From Mimachlamys varia (Eukaryota > Mollusca > Bivalvia > Pectinida > Pectinidae): DNA of 64,000 bases. The notes beneath the pieces were generated by a model that did not search any database, had not been told where the DNA came from, and saw only the letters and a list, made by a program, of their open reading frames with translations. Both the position numbers and the translations under genes were made by a program. The DNA is taken from NCBI GenBank assembly GCA_947623455.1, contig OX392530.1, forward strand, positions 35,805,405-35,869,404. The letters are read 5' to 3'. The first letter of the stretch is position 1. Each line of letters begins with the position of its first letter. Shown one piece after another: positions 37,684-52,451 of the stretch.

Positions 37684-40600
37684 GTTCAAGCCTACCCCGC
37701 ACTTCACTATGTAGAATCACAGACTGTACTTACATTGGCTACAATACACTTGTCCAGTCCACCCCGCACTACAGTGTGTAGAATCACAGACTGTACTTAC
37801 ATTGGTTACCATACACTTGTCCAGTCCAACCCGCACTACAGTGTGTAGAATCACAGACTGTACTTACATTGGTTACCATACACTTGTCCAGTTCACCCCG
37901 CACTACAGTGTGTAGAATCACAGACTGTACTTACATTGGTTACCATACACTTGTCCAGTCCACCCCGCACGACAGTGTGTAGAATCACAGACTGTACTTA
38001 CATTGGTTACCATACACTTGTCCAGTCCACCCCGCACTACAGTATGTAGAATCAGAGACTGTACTTACATTGGTTACAATACACTTGTCCAGTCCACCCC
38101 GCATTACAGTATGTAGAATCACAGACTGTACTTACATTGGTTACCATACACTTGTCCAGTCCACGCACTACAGTGTGTAGAATCACAGACTGTACTTACA
38201 TTGGTTACAATACACGGGTCCAGTCCACCCCGCACCACAGTGTGTATAATCACAGACTATACTTACACTGGTTACCATACACTGGTCCAGTCCAGCCCAC
38301 ACTACAGTGTTTAGAATCACAGACTGTACTTACACTGGTTACAATACACTGGTCCATTTAAGCCCGCACTACAGTGTGTAGAATCACAGACTGAACATAC
38401 ACTAGTAACCATACACTTGTCCAGTCCACAAATCACTACAGTGTGTAGAATCACAGACTGTACTTACATTGGTTACCATACACTTGTCCAGTCCACCCCG
38501 CACTACAGTATGTAGAATCAGAGACTGTACTTACATTGGTTACCATACACTTGTCCAGTCCACCCCGCACTACAGTGTGTAGAATCACAGACTGTACTTA
38601 CATTGGTTACAATACACTTGTGTAGTCCAACCCGCACTAGAGTGTGTAGAATCACAGACTGTACTTACATTGGTTACAATACACTTGTCCAGTCCAACCC
38701 GAACGACAGTGTGTAGAATCATAGACTGTACTTACATTGTTTACCATACACTTGTACAGTCCAGCCCACACTACAGTGTGTAGAATAACAGACTGTACTT
38801 ACACTGGTTACCATACACTTGTCCAGTCCACCCCACACTAAAGTGTGTAGAATCACAGACTGTACTTACATTGGTTACCATACACTTGTCCGGTCCACCC
38901 CGCACTACAGTATGTAGAATCACAGACTGTACTTACATTGGTTACAATACACTTGTCCAGTCCACCCCGCACTACAGTGTGTAGAATCACAGACTGTACT
39001 TACATTGGTTACCATACACTTGTCCAGTTCACCCCGCACTACAGTGTGTAGAATCACAGACTGTACTTACATTAGTTACAATACACTTGTCCAGTCCACA
39101 ACGCACTACAGTGTGTAGAATCACAGACTGTACTTACATTGGTTACCATACACTTGTCCAGTCCACCCCGCACTACAGTATGTAGAATCACAGACTGTAC
39201 TTACATTGGTTACCATACACTTGTCCAGTCCACAACGCACTACAGTGTGTAGAATCACAGACTGTACTTACATTGGTTACCATACACTTGTCCAGTCCAC
39301 GCACTACAGTGTGTAGAATCAGAGACTGTACTTACATTGGTTACAATATACTGTTCAAGCCTACCCCGCACTTCACTATGTAGAATCACAGACTGTACTT
39401 ACATTGGCTACAATACACTTGTCCAGTCCACCCCGCACTACAGTGTGTAGAATCACAGACTGTACTTACATTGGTTACAATACACTTGTCCAGTCCACCC
39501 CGCACCACAGTGTGTAGAATCACAGACTGTACTTACATTGGTTACCATACACTTGTCCAGTCCACCCCACACTACAGTGAGTAGAATCACAGACTGTACT
39601 TACATTGGTTACCATACACTTGTCCAGTCCACCCCGCATGACAGTGTGTAGAATCACAGACTGTACTTACATTGGTTACCATACACTTGTCCAGTCCACA
39701 ACGTACTACAGTTTGTAGAATCACAGACTGTACTTACATTGGTTACAATGCACTTGTGCAGTCCACCCCGCACTACAGTGTGTAGAATCAGAGACTGTAC
39801 TTACATTGGTAACCGTACACTTGTCCAGTACAACCAGCACTACGGTGTGTAGAATCACAGACTGTACTTACACTGGTTACAATACACTGGTCCAGTCCAC
39901 CCCGCACCACAGTGTGTAGAATCACAGACTGTACTTACATTGGTTACCATACACTTGTCCAGTCCACCCCGCACTACAGTGTGTAGAATCACAGACTGTA
40001 CTTACATTGGTTACCATACACTTGTCCAGTCCACCCCGCACTACAGTGTGTAGAATCACAGACTGTACTTACATTGGTTACCATACACTTGTCCAGTCCA
40101 CCCCGCACTACAGTGTGTAGAATCACAGACTGTACTTACATTGGTTACCATACACTTGTCCAGTCCACCCCGCACTACAGTGTGTAGAATCACAGACTGT
40201 ACTTACATTGGTTACCATACACTTGTCCAGTCCACCCCGCATGACAGTGTGTAGAATCACAGACTGTACTTACAATGGTTACAATACACTTGTCCAGTCC
40301 ACGCACTACAGTGTGTAGAATCAGAGACTGTACTTACATTGGTTACAATATACTGTTCAAGCCTACCCCGCACTTCACTATGTAGAATCATAGACTGTAC
40401 TTACATTGGCTACAATACACTTGTCCAGTCCACCCCGCACTACAGTGTGTAGAATCACAGACTGTACTTACATTGGTTACCATACACTTGTCCAGCCCAA
40501 CCCGCACTACAGTGTGTAGAATCACAGACTGTACTTACATTGGTTACCATACACTTGTCCAGTTCACCCCGCACTACAGTGTGTAGAATCACAGACTGTA

Positions 40601-43600
40601 CTTACATTGGTTACCATACACTTGTCCAGTCCACCCCGCACGACAGTATGTAGAATCAGAGACTGTACTTACATTGGTTACCATACACTTGTCCAGTCCA
40701 ACCCGCACTACAGTGTGTAGAATCACAGACTGTACTTACATTGGTTACCATACACTTGTACAGTTCACCCCGCACTACAGTGTGTAGAATCACAGACTGT
40801 ACTTACATTGGTTACCATACACTTGTCCAGTCCACCCCGCACGACAGTGTGTAGAATCACAGACTGTACTTACATTGGTTACCATACACTTGTCCAGTCC
40901 ACCCCGCACTACAGTATGTAGAATCAGAGACTATACTTACATTGGTTACAATACACTTGTCCAGTCCACCCCGCACTACAGTATGTAGAATCACAGACTG
41001 TACTTACATTGGTTACCATACACTTGTCCAGTCCACGCACTACAGTGTGTAGAATCACAGACTGTACTTACATTGGTTACAATACACGGGTCCAGTCCAC
41101 CCCGCACCACAGTGTGTATAATCACAGACTATACTTACACTGGTTACCATACACTGGTCCAGTCCAGCCCACACTACAGTATGTAGAATCACAGACTGTA
41201 CTTACACTGGTTACAATACACTGGTCCATTTAAGCCCGCACTACAGTGTGTAGAATCACAGACTGAACATACACTAGTAACCATACACTTGTCCAGTCCA
41301 CAAATCACTACAGTGTGTAGAATCACAGACTGTACTTACATTGGTTACCATACACTTGTCCAGTCCACCCCGCACTACAGTATGTAGAATCAGAGACTGT
41401 ACTTACATTGGTTACCATACACTTGTCCAGTCCACCCCGCACTACAGTGTGTAGAATCACAGACTGTACTTACATTGGTTACAATACACTTGTCCAGTCC
41501 AACCCGCACTAGAGTGTGTAGAATCACAGACTGTACTTACATTGGTTACAATACACTTGTCCAGTCCAACCCGAACGACAGTGTGTAGAATCATAGACTG
41601 TACTTACATTGGTTACCATACACTTGTACAGTCCAGCCCACACTACAGTGTGTAGAATCACAGACCGACTTACATTGGTTACCATACACTTGTCCAGTCC
41701 ACCCCGCACTACAGTGTGTAGAATCACAGACTGTACTTACATTGGTTACCGTACACGGGTCCAGTCCACCCCGCACCACAGTGTGTATAATCACAGACTA
41801 TATTTACACTGGTTACCATACACTGGTCCAGTCCAGCCCACACTACAGTGTGTAGAATCACAGACTGTACCTACACTGGTTACAATACACTGGTCCATTT
41901 AAGCCCGTACTACAGTGTGTAGAATCACAGACTGAACATACACTGGTAACCATACACTTGCCCAGTCCACAAATCACTACAGTGTGTAGAATCACAGACT
42001 GTACTTACATTGGTTACCATACACTTGTCCAGTCCACCCCGCACTCAATATGTAGAATCACAGACTGTACTTACATTGGTTACCATACACTTGTCCAGTC
42101 CACCCCGCACTACAGTGTGTAGAATCAGAGACTGTACTTACATTGGTTACAATACACTTGTGTAGTCCAACCCGCACTAGAGTGTGTAGAATCACAGACT
42201 GTACTTACATTGGTTACAATACACTTGTCCAGTCCAACCCGAACGACAGTGTGTAGAATCATAGACTGTACTTACATTGGTTACCATACACTTGTACAGT
42301 CCAGCCCACACTACAGTGTGTAGAATCACAGACTGTACTTACATTGGTTACCATACACTTGTCCAGTCCACCCCGCACTACAGTGTGTAGAATCACAGAC
42401 TGTACTTACATTGGTTACCATACACTTGTCCAGTCCACCCCGCCCTACAGTATGTAGAATCACAGACTGTACTTACATTGGTTACCATACACTTGTCCAG
42501 TCCATCCCGCACTACAGTGTGTAGGATCACAGACTGTACTTACATTGGTTACCATACACTTGTCCAGTCCACCCCGCTCGACAGTGTGTAGAATCAGAGA
42601 CTGTACTTACATTGGTTACCATACACTTGTCCAGTCCACAACGCACTACAGTGTGTAGAATCACAGACTGTACTTACATTGGTTACCATACACTTGTCCA
42701 GTCCACCCCGCACTACAGTATGTAGAATCACAGACTGTACTTACATTGGTTACCATACACTTGTCCAGTCCACCCCGCATGACAGTGTGTAGAATCACAG
42801 ACTGTACTTACATTGGTTACCATACACTTGTCCAGTCCACGCACTACAGTGTGTAAATCAGAGACTGTACTTACATTGGTTACAATATACTGTTCAAGCC
42901 TACCCCGCACTTCACTATGTAGAATCACAGACTGTACTTACATTGGCTACAATACACTTGTCCAGTCCAACCCGCACTACAGTGTGTAGAAACACAGACT
43001 GTACTTACATTGGTTACCATACACTTGTCCAGTTCACCCCGCACTACAGTGTGTAGAATCACAGACTGTACTTACATTGGTTACCATACACTTGTCCAGT
43101 CCACCCCGCACGACAGTGTGTAGAATCACAGACTGTACTTACATTGGTTACCATACACTTGTCCAGTCCACCCCGCACTACAGTATGTAGAATCACAGAC
43201 TGTACTTACATTGGCTACAATACACTTGTCCAGTCCAACCCGCACTACAGTGTGTAGAAACACAGACTGTACTTACATTGGTTACCATACACTTGTCCAG
43301 TTCACCCCGCACTACAGTGTGTAGAATCACAGACTGTACTTACATTGGTTACCATACACTGGTCCAGTCCACCCCGCACTACTGTGTGTAGAATCACAGA
43401 CTGTACTTACATTGGTTACCATACACTTGTCCAGTCCACCCCGCACTACAGTATGTAGAATCACAGACTGTACTTACATTGGTTACCATACACTTGTCCA
43501 GTTCACCCCACACTACAGTGAGTAGAATCACAGACTGTACTTACATTGGTTACCATACACTTGTCCAGTCCACAACGCACTACAGTGTGTAGAATCACAG

Positions 43601-46302
43601 ACTGTACTTACATTGGTTACCATACACTTGTCCAGTCCACCCCGCATGACAGTGTGTAGAATCACAGACTGTACTTACATTGGTTACAATACACTTGTGC
43701 AGTCCACCCCGCACTACAGTGTGTAGAATCAGAGACTGTACTTACATTGGTAACCGTACACTTGTCCAGTACAACCCGCACTACAGTGTGTAGAATCACA
43801 GACTGTACTTACACTGGTTACAATACACTGGTCCAGTCCACCCCGCACCACAGTGTGTAGAATCACAGACTGTACTTACACTGGTTACCATAAACTTGTC
43901 CAGTCCACCCCACACTACAGTGTGTAGAATCACAGACTGTACTAACACTGGTTACAATACACTGGTCCATTCAAGCCCGCACTACAGTGTGTAGAATCAC
44001 AGACTGAACTTATATTGATTCCCATACACTTGTCCAGTCCACCCTGCACCACAGTATGTAGAATCACAGACTGTACTTACATTGGTTACCATACACTTGT
44101 CCAGTCCACCCCGCACTACAGTGTGTAGAATCAGAGACTGTACTTACATTAGTTACAATACACTTGTCCAGTCCAACCCGCACTACAGTATGTAGAATCA
44201 CAGACTGTACTTACATTGGTTACCATACACTTGTCCTGTCCAACCCGAACGACAGTGTGTAGAATCACAGACTGTACTTACATTGGTTACCATGCACTTG
44301 TGCAGTCCACCCCGCACTACAGTGTGTAGAATCACAGACTGTACTTACATTGGTTACCATACACTTGTCCAGTCCACAACGCACTACAGTGTGTAGAATC
44401 ACAGACTGTACTTACATTGGTTACCATACACTTGTCCAGTCCACCCCGCACTACAGTGTGTAGAATCACAGACTGTACTTACATTGGTTACCATACACTT
44501 GTCCAGTCCACCCCGCATGACAGTGTGTAGAATCACAGACTGTACTTACATTGGTTACCATACACTTGTCCAGTCCACGCACTACAGTGTGTAGAATCAG
44601 AGACTGTACTTACATTGGTTACAATATACTGTTCAAGCCTACCCCGCACTTCACTATGTAGAATCACAGACTGTACTTACATTGGCTACAATACACTTGT
44701 CCAGTCCACCCCGCACTACCGTGTGTAGAATCACAGACTGTACTTACATTGGTTACCATACACTTGTCCAGTCCAACCCGCACTACAGTGTGTAGAATCA
44801 CAGACTGTACTTAGATTGGTTACCATACACTTGTCCAGTTCACCCCGCACTACAGTGTGTAGAATCACAGACTGTACTTACATTGGTTACCATACACTTG
44901 TCCAGTCCACCCCGCACGACAGTGTGTAGAATCACAGACTGTACTTACATTGGTTACCATACACTTGTCCAGTCCACCCCGCACTACATTATGTAGAATC
45001 AGAGACTGTACTTACATTGGTTACCATACACTTGTCCAGTCCACCCCGCACTACAGTATGTAGAATCACAGACTGTACTTACATTGGTTACCATACACTT
45101 GTCCAGTCCACCCCGCACTACAGTGAGTAGAATCACAGACTGTACTTACATTGGTTACCATACACTTGTCCAGTCCACAACGCACTACAGTGTGTAGAAT
45201 CACAGACTGTACTTACATTGGTTACCATACACTTGTCCAGTCCACCCCGCATGACAGTGTGTAGAATCACAGACTGTACTTACATTGGTTACCATACACT
45301 TGTCCAGTCCACAACGTACTACAGTGTGTAGAATCACAGACTGTACTTACATTGGTTACAATACACTTGTGCAGTCCACCCCGCACTACAGTGTGTAGAA
45401 TCAGAGACTGTACTTACATTGGTAACCGTACACTTGTCCAGTACAACCCGCACTACAGTGTGTAGAATCACAGACTATACTTACACTGGTTACAATACAC
45501 TGGTCCAGTCCACCCCGCACCACAGTGTGTAGAATCACAGACTGTACTTACACTGGTTACCATAAACTTGTCCAGTCCACCCCACACTACAGTGTGTAGA
45601 ATCACAGACTGTACTAACACTGGTTACAATACACTGGTCCATTCAAGCCCGCACTACAGTGTGTAGAATCACAGACTGAACTTATATTGGTTCCCATACA
45701 CTTGTCCAGTCCACCCTGCACCACAGTATGTAGAATCACAGACTGTACTTACATTGGTTACCATACACTTGTCCAGTCCACCCCGCACTACAGTGTGTAG
45801 AATCACAGACTGTACTTACATTGGTTACAATACACTTGTCCAGTCCAACCCGCACTACAGTGTGTAGAATCACAGACTGTACTTACATTGGTTACCATAC
45901 ACTTGTCCTGTCCAACCCGAACGACAGTATGTAGAATCACAGACTGTACTTACATTGGTTACCATGCACTTGTCCAGTCCACCCCGAACTACAGTGTGTA
46001 GAATCACAGACTGTACTTACATTGGTTACCATACACTTGTCCAGTCCACCCCGCACTACAGTGTGTAGAATCACAGACTGTACTTACATTGGTTACCATA
46101 CACTTGTCCAGTCCACCCCGCACTACAGTGTGTAGAATCACAGACTGTACTTACATTGGTTACCATACACTTGTCCAGTCCACCCCGCATGACAGTGTGT
46201 AGAATCACAGACTGTACTTACATTGGTTACAATACACTTGTCCAGTCCACGCACTACAGTGTGTAGAATCAGAGACTGTACTTACATTGGTTACAATATA
46301 CT
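37684..46302 (+). repeat. Superunit 1 of the large higher-order repeat, 8619 bp
   Basis: Measured from C marker to C marker, the internal steps are 1669, 1002, 2537, 1739 and 1672. All are whole monomer numbers minus 3 to 9 bases (25, 15, 38, 26 and 25 monomers). The third step is longer than in the later superunits by 11 monomers minus 3 bases. Confidence 0.87.
42943..43478 (+). repeat. 268-bp duplication, copy in superunit 1
   Basis: TTGGCTACAAT is at 42943 and 43211, at +8820 from the first instance. It carries its own changes downstream (ACACTGGTCCAG and ACTACTGTGTG near 43360-43385) not seen in the other instances. Confidence 0.83.
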
Positions 46303-49300
46303 GTTCAAGCCTACCCCGCACTTCACTATGTAGAATCACAGACTGTACTTACATTGGCTACAATACACTTGTCCAGTCCACCCCGCACTACAGTGTGTAG
46401 AATCACAGACTGTACTTACATTGGTTACCATACACTTGTCCAGTCCAACCCGCACTACAGTGTGTAGAATCACAGACTGTACTTACATTGGTTACCATAC
46501 ACTTGTCCAGTTCACCCCGCACTACAGTGTGTAGAATCACAGACTGTACTTACATTGGTTACCATACACTTGTCCAGTCCACCCCGCACGACAGTGTGTA
46601 GAATCACAGACTGTACTTACATTGGTTACCATACACTTGTCCAGTCCACCCCGCACTACAGTATGTAGAATCAGAGACTGTACTTACATTGGTTACAATA
46701 CACTTGTCCAGTCCACCCCGCACTACAGTATGTAGAATCACAGACTGTACTTACATTGGTTACCATACACTTGTCCAGTCCACGCACTACAGTGTGTAGA
46801 ATCACAGACTGTACTTACATTGGTTACAATACACGGGTCCAGTCCACCCCGCACCACAGTGTGTATAATCACAGACTATACTTACACTGGTTACCATACA
46901 CTGGTCCAGTCCAGCCCACACTACAGTGTTTAGAATCACAGACTGTACTTACACTGGTTACAATACACTGGTCCATTTAAGCCCGCACTACAGTGTGTAG
47001 AATCACAGACTGAACATACACTAGTAACCATACACTTGTCCAGTCCACAAATCACTACAGTGTGTAGAATCACAGACTGTACTTACATTGGTTACCATAC
47101 ACTTGTCCAGTCCACCCCGCACTACAGTATGTAGAATCAGAGACTGTACTTACATTGGTTACCATACACTTGTCCAGTCCACCCCGCACTACAGTGTGTA
47201 GAATCACAGACTGTACTTACATTGGTTACAATACACTTGTGTAGTCCAACCCGCACTAGAGTGTGTAGAATCACAGACTGTACTTACATTGGTTACAATA
47301 CACTTGTCCAGTCCAACCCGAACGACAGTGTGTAGAATCATAGACTGTACTTACATTGGTTACCATACACTTGTACAGTCCAGCCCACACTACAGTGTGT
47401 AGAATAACAGACTGTACTTACACTGGTTACCATACACTTGTCCAGTCCACCCCACACTAAAGTGTGTAGAATCACAGACTGTACTTACATTGGTTACCAT
47501 ACACTTGTCCGGTCCACCCCGCACTACAGTATGTAGAATCACAGACTGTACTTACATTGGTTACAATACACTTGTCCAGTCCACCCCGCACTACAGTGTG
47601 TAGAATCACAGACTGTACTTACATTGGTTACCATACACTTGTCCAGTTCACCCCGCACTACAGTGTGTAGAATCACAGACTGTACTTACATTAGTTACAA
47701 TACACTTGTCCAGTCCACAACGCACTACAGTGTGTAGAATCACAGACTGTACTTACATTGGTTACCATACACTTGTCCAGTCCACCCCGCACTACAGTAT
47801 GTAGAATCACAGACTGTACTTACATTGGTTACCATACACTTGTCCAGTCCACCCCGAACTACAGTGTGTAGAATCACAGACTGTACTTACATTGGTTACC
47901 ATACACGTGTCCAGTCCACGCACTACAGTGTGTAGAATCAGAGACTGTACTTACATTGGTTACAATATACTGTTCAAGCCTACCCCGCACTTCACTATGT
48001 AGAATCACAGACTGTACTTACATTGGCTACAATACACTTGTCCAGTCCACCCCGCACTACAGTGTGTAGAATCACAGACTGTACTTACATTGGTTACAAT
48101 ACACTTGTCCAGTCCACCCCGCACCACAGTGTGTAGAATCACAGACTGTACTTACATTGGTTACCATACACTTGTCCAGTCCACCCCACACTACAGTGAG
48201 TAGAATCACAGACTGTACTTACATTGGTTACCATACACTTGTCCAGTCCACCCCGCATGACAGTGTGTAGAATCACAGACTGTACTTACATTGGTTACCA
48301 TACACTTGTCCAGTCCACAACGTACTACAGTTTGTAGAATCACAGACTGTACTTACATTGGTTACAATGCACTTGTGCAGTCCACCCCGCACTACAGTGT
48401 GTAGAATCAGAGACTGTACTTACATTGGTAACCGTACACTTGTCCAGTACAACCAGCACTACGGTGTGTAGAATCACAGACTGTACTTACACTGGTTACA
48501 ATACACTGGTCCAGTCCACCCCGCACCACAGTGTGTAGAATCACAGACTGTACTTACATTGGTTACCATACACTTGTCCAGTCCACCCCGCACTACAGTG
48601 TGTAGAATCACAGACTGTACTTACATTGGTTACCATACACTTGTCCAGTCCACCCCGCACTACAGTGTGTAGAATCACAGACTGTACTTACATTGGTTAC
48701 CATACACTTGTCCAGTCCACCCCGCACTACAGTGTGTAGAATCACAGACTGTACTTACATTGGTTACCATACACTTGTCCAGTCCACCCCGCACTACAGT
48801 GTGTAGAATCACAGACTGTACTTACATTGGTTACCATACACTTGTCCAGTCCACCCCGCATGACAGTGTGTAGAATCACAGACTGTACTTACATTGGTTA
48901 CCATACACTTGTCCAGTCCACCCCGCACTACAGTGTGTAGAATCAGAGACTGTACTTACATTGGTTACAATATACTGTTCAAGCCTACCCCGCACTTCAC
49001 TATGTAGAATCATAGACTGTACTTACATTGGCTACAATACACTTGTCCAGTCCACCCCGCACTACAGTGTGTAGAATCACAGACTGTACTTACATTGGTT
49101 ACCATACACTTGTCCAGCCCAACCCGCACTACAGTGTGTAGAATCACAGACTGTACTTACATTGGTTACCATACACTTGTCCAGTTCACCCCGCACTACA
49201 GTGTGTAGAATCACAGACTGTACTTACATTGGTTACCATACACTTGTCCAGTCCACCCCGCACGACAGTATGTAGAATCAGAGACTGTACTTACATTGGT

Positions 49301-52300
49301 TACCATACACTTGTCCAGTCCACCCCGCACTACAGTGTGTAGAATCACAGACTGTACTTACATTGGTTACAATACACTTGTCCAGTCCAACCCGCACTAG
49401 AGTGTGTAGAATCACAGACTGTACTTACATTGGTTACAATACACTTGTCCAGTCCAACCCGAACGACAGTGTGTAGAATCATAGACTGTACTTACATTGG
49501 TTACCATACACTTGTACAGTCCAGCCCACACTACAGTGTGTAGAAACACAGACCGACTTACATTGGTTACCATACACTTGTCCAGTCCACCCCGCACTAC
49601 AGTGTGTAGAATCACAGACTGTACTTACATTGGTTACCGTACACGGGTCCAGTCCACCCCGCACCACAGTGTGTATAATCACAGACTATATTTACACTGG
49701 TTACCATACACTGGTCCAGTCCAGCCCACACTACAGTGTGTAGAATCACAGACTGTACCTACACTGGTTACAATACACTGGTCCATTTAAGCCCGTACTA
49801 CAGTGTGTAGAATCACAGACTGAACATACACTGGTAACCATACACTTGCCCAGTCCACAAATCACTACAGTGTGTAGAATCACAGACTGTACTTACATTG
49901 GTTACCATACACTTGTCCAGTCCACCCCGCACTCAATATGTAGAATCACAGACTGTACTTACATTGGTTACCATACTCTTGTCCAGTCCACCCCGCACTA
50001 CAGTGTGTAGAATCAGAGACTGTACTTACATTGGTTACAATACACTTGTGTAGTCCAACCCGCACTAGAGTGTGTAGAATCACAGACTGTACTTACATTG
50101 GTTACAATACACTTGTCCAGTCCAACCCGAACGACAGTGTGTAGAATCATAGACTGTACTTACATTGGTTACCATACACTTGTACAGTCCAGCCCACACT
50201 ACAGTGTGTAGAATCACAGACTGTACTTACATTGGTTACCATACACTTGTCCAGTCCACCCCGCACTACAGTGTGTAGAATCACAGACTGTACTTACATT
50301 GGTTACCATACACTTGTCCAGTCCACCCCGCCCTACAGTATGTAGAATCACAGACTGTACTTACATTGGTTACAATACACTTGTCCAGTCCATCCCGCAC
50401 TACAGTGTGTAGGATCACAGACTGTACTTACATTGGTTACCATACACTTGTCCAGTCCACCCCGCTCGACAGTGTGTAGAATCAGAGACTGTACTTACAT
50501 TGGTTACCATACACTTGTCCAGTCCACCCCGCACTACAGTGTGTAGAATCACAGACTGTACTTACATTGGTTATCATACACTTGTCCAGTCCACCCCGCA
50601 CTACAGTATGTAGAATCACAGACTGTACTTACATTGGTTACCATACACTTGTCCAGTCCACCCCGCATGACAGTGTGTAGAATCACAGACTGTACTTACA
50701 TTGGTTACCATACACTTGTCCAGTCCACGCACTACAGTGTGTAAATCAGAGACTGTACTTACATTGGTTACAATATACTGTTCAAGCCTACCCCGCACTT
50801 CACTATGTAGAATCACAGACTGTACTTACATTGGCTACAATACACTTGTCCAGTCCAACCCGCACTACAGTGTGTAGAAACACAGACTGTACTTACATTG
50901 GTTACCATACACTTGTCCAGTTCACCCCGCACTACAGTGTGTAGAATCACAGACTGTACTTACATTGGTTACCATACACTTGTCCAGTCCACCCCGCACG
51001 ACAGTGTGTAGAATCACAGACTGTACTTACATTGGTTACCATACACTTGTCCAGTCCACCCCGCACTACAGTATGCAGAATCACAGACTGTACTTACATT
51101 GGCTACAATACACTTGTCCAGTCCAACCCGCACTACAGTGTGTAGAAACACAGACTGTACTTACATTGGTTACCATACACTTGTCCAGTTCACCCCGCAC
51201 TACAGTGTGTAGAATCACAGACTGTACTTACATTGGTTACCATACACTTGTCCAGTCCACCCCGCACGACAGTGTGTAGAATCACAGACTGTACTTACAT
51301 TGGTTACCATACACTTGTCCAGTCCACCCCGCACTACAGTATGTAGAATCACAGACTGTACTTACATTGGTTACCATACACTTGTCCAGTTCACCCCGCA
51401 CGACAGTGTGTAGAATCACAGACTGTACTTACATTGGTTACCATACACTTGTCCAGTCCACCCCGCACTACAGTGTGTAGAATCACAGACTGTACTTACA
51501 TTGGTTACAATACACTTGTCCAGTCCACCCCGCACTACAGTGTGTAGAATCAGAGACTGTACTTACATTGGTAACCGTACACTTGTCCAGTACAACCCGC
51601 ACTACAGTGTGTAGAATCACAGACTATACTTACACTGGTTACAATACACTGGTCCAGTCCACCCCGCACCACAGTGTGTAGAATCACAGACTGTACTTAC
51701 ACTGGTTACCATAAACTTGTCCAGTCCACCCCACACTACAGTGTGTAGAATCACAGACTGTACTAACACTGGTTACAATACACTGGTCCATTCAAGCCCG
51801 CACTACAGTGTGTAGAATCACAGACTGAACTTATATTGGTTCCCATACACTTGTCCAGTCCACCCTGCACCACAGTATGTAGAATCACAGACTGTACTTA
51901 CATTGGTTACCATACACTTGTCCAGTCCACCCCGCACTACAGTGTGTAGAATCACAGACTGTACTTACATTGGTTACAATACACTTGTCCAGTCCAACCC
52001 GCACTACAGTGTGTAGAATCACAGACTGTACTTACATTGGTTACCATACACTTGTCCTGTCCAACCCGAACGACAGTATGTAGAATCACAGACTGTACTT
52101 ACATTGGTTACCATGCACTTGTCCAGTCAACCCCGAACTACAGTGTGTAGAATCACAGACTGTACTTACATTGGTTACCATACACTTGTCCAGTCCACCC
52201 CGCACTACAGTGTGTAGAATCACAGACTGTACTTACATTGGTTACCATACACTTGTCCAGTCCACCCCGCACTACAGTGTGTAGAATCACAGACTGTACT

Positions 52301-52451
52301 TACATTGGTTACCATACACTTGTCCAGTCCACCCCGCATGACAGTGTGTAGAATCACAGACTGTACTTACATTGGTTACAATACACTTGTCCAGTCCACG
52401 CACTACAGTGTGTAGAATCAGAGACTGTACTTACATTGGTTACAATATACT
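46303..52451 (+). repeat. Superunit 2, 6149 bp, lacking one module
   Basis: The internal steps are 1669, 1005, 1803 and 1672. The step of 1739 or 1940 present in its neighbours is absent, so one C marker and its module are missing between 50780 and 52452. The 1005 step is 3 bases longer than the usual 1002, because the monomer before the C marker at 48977 is full-length (GTCCACCCCGCAC) instead of the 64-bp form. Confidence 0.87.
50831..51366 (+). repeat. 268-bp duplication, copy in superunit 2
   Basis: TTGGCTACAAT is at 50831 and 51099. A TAG to CAG change here (GTATGCAGAATC near 51071) removes a stop triplet and accounts for the longer open frame at 50965-51279; there is no other sign of coding. 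Confidence 0.83.
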
